A stretch of DNA of 64,000 nt from Glutamicibacter creatinolyticus (GTDB taxonomy: Bacteria; Actinomycetota; Actinomycetes; Actinomycetales; Micrococcaceae), in NCBI RefSeq assembly GCF_006094275.1, contig NZ_CP034412.1, positions 372,001-436,000 of the forward strand. Reading direction: 5' to 3'. Positions 60,227 to 64,000 of the stretch are shown here, piece after piece. A program made the translations under genes and the position numbers. How positions within the stretch are numbered: position 1 is the stretch's first letter; each line of letters begins with the position of its first letter. The notes under the pieces are model-generated. The model was not told where the DNA came from, searched no databases, and saw nothing but the letters and a program-made list of their open reading frames with translations.

Positions 60227-62281
60227 GTGAGTACCCAACGAGATGACACCAAAGCAACGTTCGCAGTAGCCATTATTGGCGCCGGCCCCCGCGGCACCAG
60301 CACGGTCGAGCGCCTTGCCAGCATGGTGGCCAACACCGGCCGGCTGGCTGTGCAACTGCGTGTCATTGTGCTTGATGCCTACCGGCCAGGCTCTGGACAT
60401 GTGTGGGACTCAAGCCAGTCACCCAATTTCTGGATGAATACGCCCGCTTCCTTTCCCACTGTCGCCCCTGACCGGCAGGACAGCGAACCGGGACTCAGCT
60501 TTGCCCAGTTCGTGCAGCGCCATGGGGACGGTGCCAACCTGAGCCAGGGGCAGCAAGCCGAACTGCAGAACACCTCATCGGGGACCTACCCCACCCGCGC
60601 CCTGTACGGCCGGTATCTTGAGCATGTCTACGACCGGTGCGCGGCGGTACTCACCGGGCACCCGGATGTTGACTACGAATTCATCCGCGGTGAAGTGGTG
60701 GCGGTGGATCCCCGCGAGGCCACCTACCGGGTGAGCTATGAAACCCCCGGGAGCGACCAGCGGCACGAGTTGCGGGCCGATGCGGTGGTGCTGGCCCTGG
60801 GGCACCAGGCAGCGGACCTGAACCCGCAGCAGAAGGTGCTGGCAGAGCAGGCCCAACAGGCCGGGACCACCTATATTGGCCCGAGCATCCCGCTGGATGT
60901 GGACTACTCGAAGTTCTCCGCCGGCAAGCCCGCACTGCTGCGTGGGATGGGCCTGAACTTCTTCGACGCCATGGCCGAACTGACGATCGGCCGCGGAGGG
61001 CAGTTCCGTGAGGTTTCCCAGGTACCCGGCGAGCGCTTTGACTACCTGCCCTCCGGGAAGGAGCCGGTACTGGTTGCCGCTTCCCGGCGCGGCACCCCCT
61101 ACTGGGGCAAACCCTTGACGGATCGGTTCATCCCCGAGGACATCACGCTGCATTACCTGCAGGCCGAGGAGCTGATGCAGCAGGTGGCCGAAGCCCGGGG
61201 AAACAACCCCGAGGCCACTTTGGTGTTCAGCCGGGACATCTGGCCGCTGCTGCATCGGGACATCCTCTGGGCCTATTACAGCCAGTGTGCACGGGAGCAC
61301 GAGGCGCAGCTGCCCATCCCGGCCGAGCAGTTCCTCTCCCATGTGGCCGAAATCCTGGACGCCGAACACCACGAGGGCACCCAGGTGTGGTTGGCTGCGC
61401 TGCGTGACTTCATCACCGGCTTCCCCATGATCCAGTGGCTGGATGTGCCGGGGCTGGCCCACCCCTTTGAGGAGATCGGCTTCCCCTCGCACGAGCACTA
61501 CCAGCAGGCGGTGCGCCAGTACCTGCGGCATAACGCGCACTGCAGTGCGCGCGGCATGCAGGACCCGCTCTCCTGGGCGGTGCTGACCATGAACGCCGGA
61601 CGGATGGTCGTCAAGGACCTGATCGCCCAGGGCCTGATAGACCAGCAGTCGAAGATCGAGGAAATCCAGGGACGCTTCGAACCGCTGGTGGAGGGAATGG
61701 CCTCCGGTCCTCCGTTGGAACGCATCGAACAGCTGTTGGCGCTTTCCCGTGCCGGACTCGTGTCCTTCGCTGGACCAGAACCGCGGTTTGAATTCGATGC
61801 GCTCGCCGGGGAATTCACCGTCTCATCCCCCTGGGTGGACAGCGAGGGGTACACCGCCCGGCTGTTGTGCGAATCGATGATGCCAGCCAACCGCGTGTTG
61901 CAGAACAACACCCGGCTGATGCGACAGCTGTTGGGGGACCGGGTGGCCCGGGCCTTCCACTGGCAGAACGCGGATGGGGAACTGATCCCCGGGTCGGGCT
62001 TCGACGTGGTCGGTGAGCCCTACCGGCTGGTGGCCGGTGACGGCACCGTGCACCGCGGCATCTTCGTGCTGGGCCTGCAGCTGTCCTCCGTGCAGTGGGG
62101 GACCGCGATTGCCGCACAGTCCGGGGATGTGGAAGACCCGGCGGCGCGCACGCTGGGAGATGCGCACCTGGTGGTCAACGAGCTGGCACGCCTGAGCGGG
62201 CTGGGGATCTCCCACCTGTCACTGCGGCGCTCGCAGCAGGGCGCCGAAGTCGGCGTGGGTGCCGGCCCGGACTACGACTAG
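60227..62281 (+). CDS. FAD/NAD(P)-binding protein
   Basis: A GTG start with GGAGGG upstream yields 684 residues. The Rossmann motif VAIIGAGPRGTSTVERLAS is at residues 11-30, followed by GHVWDSSQSPNFWMNTPA, the pattern of the FAD-NAD(P)-binding family that is distantly related to ornithine/lysine hydroxylases. VVLALGHQAADL marks the second nucleotide motif. Substrate unknown; no partner gene is nearby, so a siderophore role cannot be assumed. Confidence 0.82.
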   Translation: MSTQRDDTKATFAVAIIGAGPRGTSTVERLASMVANTGRLAVQLRVIVLDAYRPGSGHVWDSSQSPNFWMNTPASFPTVAPDRQDSEPGLSFAQFVQRHGDGANLSQGQQAELQNTSSGTYPTRALYGRYLEHVYDRCAAVLTGHPDVDYEFIRGEVVAVDPREATYRVSYETPGSDQRHELRADAVVLALGHQAADLNPQQKVLAEQAQQAGTTYIGPSIPLDVDYSKFSAGKPALLRGMGLNFFDAMAELTIGRGGQFREVSQVPGERFDYLPSGKEPVLVAASRRGTPYWGKPLTDRFIPEDITLHYLQAEELMQQVAEARGNNPEATLVFSRDIWPLLHRDILWAYYSQCAREHEAQLPIPAEQFLSHVAEILDAEHHEGTQVWLAALRDFITGFPMIQWLDVPGLAHPFEEIGFPSHEHYQQAVRQYLRHNAHCSARGMQDPLSWAVLTMNAGRMVVKDLIAQGLIDQQSKIEEIQGRFEPLVEGMASGPPLERIEQLLALSRAGLVSFAGPEPRFEFDALAGEFTVSSPWVDSEGYTARLLCESMMPANRVLQNNTRLMRQLLGDRVARAFHWQNADGELIPGSGFDVVGEPYRLVAGDGTVHRGIFVLGLQLSSVQWGTAIAAQSGDVEDPAARTLGDAHLVVNELARLSGLGISHLSLRRSQQGAEVGVGAGPDYD

Positions 62282-62344
62282 CACCCGATCCCGGTCTTGT
62301 GCCGCCGGCGGCGCTGCCCACGCCCGGCCCGGGCGTGGGAACAC

Positions 62345-62390
62345 AAAAACCCCTTGCCATTCCATGTAAGAAGGAAGGCAAGGGGTTTTT
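62345..62390. terminator. Terminator between the FAD protein gene and tRNA-Ser(TGA)
   Basis: A 14-bp stem (62345-62358 and 62377-62390) plus inner pairing (TTCC/GGAA), with five A before and five T after, so it terminates in both directions. Confidence 0.88.
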
Positions 62391-62397
62391 CCCTGTG

Positions 62398-62485
62398 CGG
62401 ATGGTAAGAGATTCGAACTCTTGGTACGGGGTTACCGCACACTGGTTTTCAAGACCAGCTCCTTCGGCCGCTCGGACAACCATCC
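62398..62485 (-). tRNA. tRNA-Ser (anticodon TGA)
   Basis: Minus strand, 88 nt. Acceptor GGATGGT with ACCATCC, class II variable arm (TGTGCGGTAACCCCGTAC), T-arm AGAGTTCGAATCTCT, loop CTTGAAA with anticodon TGA. CCA is not encoded (G is followed by CAC). Confidence 0.95.
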
Positions 62486-62535
62486 AACCGGAACGAGTAT
62501 ACGCTATCGGCAAGACCTGAAAGGAATCGTTGACT

Positions 62536-63528
62536 ATGTCCCACACCATGCAGGCCTACATTTACTCACAGCCCGGGGGACCGGAAGTTCTGGAGAAAGT
62601 CGAACGCGGCAAACCGGTGCCGGGGGCCGGGGAAGTGCTGATCAAGGTCGCCGCCTTTGGCCTGAATCGTGCCGACGTGCAGCAGCGGATCGGGGTCTAC
62701 CCGCCGCCCCCAGGCGCCAGCGACATCCCGGGCCTGGAGGTGGCCGGCACCATCGAGGCACTGGGCCCCGACGTGGAACGCTGGGCCACCGGAGACCGGG
62801 TCGCCGCGCTGCTGGCCTCCGGAGGCTACGCCGAATACGTCACCGCACCGGCCGAGGTGCTTTTCCCGGTTCCCCAGGACATGGACCTGAGCCAGGCCGC
62901 CGGGCTGCCGGAGGTCGCCTCGACCGTGGTCTCGAACATCTTCGACCAGGGCGAACTGCGCTCCGGGCAGACCATCCTGATCCACGGCGGCGCCGGCGGC
63001 ATCGGCTCCATGGCGATCCAGCTGGCCAAGGCGGCGGGGGCACGGGTGCTGGTCACCGCCTCCAGCGCTCAAAAACTGGCCTACTGCACCGAACTGGGTG
63101 CGGATGCGGGAATCAACTACGCCACCGAGGATGTGCTCACCCGGGTCGAGGAACTGACCGAGGGCACCGGGGTGGATCTCATCCTGGACGTAGTGGGCGC
63201 GAAGTACCTGGCCATGAACCTCAAGGCGCTCGCCGTGGGCGGACGGCTGGTGATCATTGGGTTGCAGGGTGGGCGCAAGGCCGAAGCCGACCTGGGACTG
63301 ATGCTCTCCAAGCGGCTGCGCATCATTGCCACCACGCTGCGTTCCCGACCGCTGGAGGAGAAGGCCGGGATCGTGCACCGCACCGTCCAGCGGCTCACCC
63401 CGCTGCTGCAGGACCGGTCACTGGAACTGAATGTGGAGCGCAGCTTTGGTTTTGACGAGCTGGCCGCCGCCCACGAGTACTTCGACTCCGGAGAGCACAA
63501 GGGAAAGATTGTCGTAACGCTGCACTAG
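62536..63528 (+). CDS. qor: NAD(P)H quinone oxidoreductase (zinc-free MDR family)
   Basis: ATG 62536 has AGGAA ahead; the 330-residue protein is of the quinone oxidoreductase type: MQAYIYSQPGGPEVLEKVER, FGLNRADVQQRIGVYPPPPG and the nucleotide-binding TILIHGGAGGIGSMAIQLAK. The cysteine and histidine residues that bind zinc in alcohol dehydrogenases are absent. The homologous PIG3 group (VYPPPPGASDIPGLEVAGTI) is the closest by motif. The gene stands alone. Confidence 0.92.
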   Translation: MSHTMQAYIYSQPGGPEVLEKVERGKPVPGAGEVLIKVAAFGLNRADVQQRIGVYPPPPGASDIPGLEVAGTIEALGPDVERWATGDRVAALLASGGYAEYVTAPAEVLFPVPQDMDLSQAAGLPEVASTVVSNIFDQGELRSGQTILIHGGAGGIGSMAIQLAKAAGARVLVTASSAQKLAYCTELGADAGINYATEDVLTRVEELTEGTGVDLILDVVGAKYLAMNLKALAVGGRLVIIGLQGGRKAEADLGLMLSKRLRIIATTLRSRPLEEKAGIVHRTVQRLTPLLQDRSLELNVERSFGFDELAAAHEYFDSGEHKGKIVVTLH

Positions 63529-63550
63529 GCCAGCGGCCCCGTGGGAGTAG

Positions 63551-63604
63551 TGTGGATTTGTTTACATCTGGGTGACCCGCTTCATAGCATGGGGTCACCC
63601 AGAT
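63551..63604 (+). promoter_or_regulatory. cstA upstream region: CRP-like site and stem-loop
   Basis: TGTGGATTTGTTTACA (63551-63566) matches TGTGA-N6-TCACA in eight of ten defined positions. A 13-bp perfect inverted repeat follows (63566-63578 and 63592-63604, 13-base loop); it could end the qor transcript or act on cstA. The cstA ATG has GAAAGG upstream. Confidence 0.45.
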
Positions 63605-63648
63605 CACGGGGCACATCATCACCGCACCCTCTCGAAAGGTAAGTTGCC

Positions 63649-64000
63649 ATGAGTCGCAGTCATACATTGCCGCCGGCAGCGGTCGATCCGCAAGTGGCCG
63701 AGCGCGAGGAGAACCGCTGGACCCCGACGCGGATCATTATCTGGGTGGCGATCGCGCTGCTGGGGGCCGTGGCCTGGTCCGTCCTGGCCTTCTCCCGCGG
63801 CGAGACCATCAATGCCATCTGGTTCGTGTTCGCCGCGGTGGCCACCTACCTGATTGCCTACCGTTTCTACGCCAAGTTCATCGAACGCAAGATCGCCAAA
63901 CCCGATGACCACCGCGCCACCCCGGCCGAATACCTGAACAACGGCCGGGACTTCGTGCCCACCGACCGCCGGGTGCTCTTTGGTCACCACTTTGCCGCGA
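63649..64000 (+). CDS. cstA: Carbon starvation protein A, N-terminal part (cut by window edge)
   Basis: ATG 63649 opens a frame of 117 complete codons that continues past the window. It shows two membrane segments (IIIWVAIALLGAVAWSVLAF and IWFVFAAVATYLIAYRFYA) and the CstA hallmark NNGRDFVPTDRRVLFGHHFA. CstA is a peptide or pyruvate transporter used during carbon starvation. It is often under CRP control in other bacteria, in line with the site upstream. Confidence 0.93.
   Translation, partial: MSRSHTLPPAAVDPQVAEREENRWTPTRIIIWVAIALLGAVAWSVLAFSRGETINAIWFVFAAVATYLIAYRFYAKFIERKIAKPDDHRATPAEYLNNGRDFVPTDRRVLFGHHFAA

Overview
The window is high-GC DNA without insertion sequences, CRISPR arrays or rRNA. 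Gene content points to an aerobic to facultative actinobacterium of the Micrococcaceae (Arthrobacter/Glutamicibacter type): a lower beta-ketoadipate pathway, a GTP-dependent PEP carboxykinase, NarGHJI, a PadR/WYL/TetR/IclR regulator set, and many genes that start directly after a -10-like hexamer without a Shine-Dalgarno sequence. The genus is an inference; no rRNA or marker gene settles it.

Layout. 1-6.4 kb: aromatic-acid uptake and degradation (partial LysR, IclR, AAHS transporter, pcaF-pcaI-pcaJ, pcaR-like IclR), with three similar 15-bp IclR-type palindromes in the transporter/pcaF divergent promoter. 6.4-8.8 kb: a secreted glycerophosphodiesterase with a lamin-tail domain and an orphan conserved protein. 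8.8-29.4 kb: a molybdenum/nitrate-respiration block: moaD-moeA-moaC-mog, moeB-moaE, moaA, modABC, narGHJI, narK, a second moeA, mobA and a DUF6457 gene. A WYL regulator and a DinB-like gene interrupt it. It encodes nearly all steps from molybdate import to the guanylylated cofactor, plus the enzyme that uses it; no nitrite reductase is present here.

29.4-45.6 kb: housekeeping and signalling genes (M23-like peptidase, DUF421, tadA, upp, an OmpR/histidine-kinase pair, an orphan winged-helix regulator, a SixA-like phosphatase), then a TetR / YhgE-Pip / degenerate ABC-ATPase operon under a 32-bp perfect palindrome, alanine dehydrogenase, two identical tRNA-Arg(ACG) genes and pckG. 45.6-64 kb: two drug/metabolite exporters, a PadR regulator translationally coupled to an alpha/beta hydrolase with a long disordered N-terminus, hmp with an NsrR-like regulator, manB, a RecQ helicase with a phosphoribosyltransferase-like tail, a membrane-anchored protein with three internal repeats, a CsbD protein, a prolyl oligopeptidase, a FAD/NAD(P)-binding protein, a quinone oxidoreductase and the start of cstA. 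Four tRNA types/copies besides the Arg pair's duplicate are counted as Ser(CGA), Ser(GCT), Ser(TGA) and Arg(ACG), all on the minus strand.

I see no clear phage, defence island or biosynthetic cluster. The best candidates for undescribed biology are the degenerate-ABC/YhgE/TetR operon, the PadR-hydrolase pair, the three-repeat membrane protein, the orphan winged-helix regulator, and a 13-bp element shared by the moaD and modA promoters.
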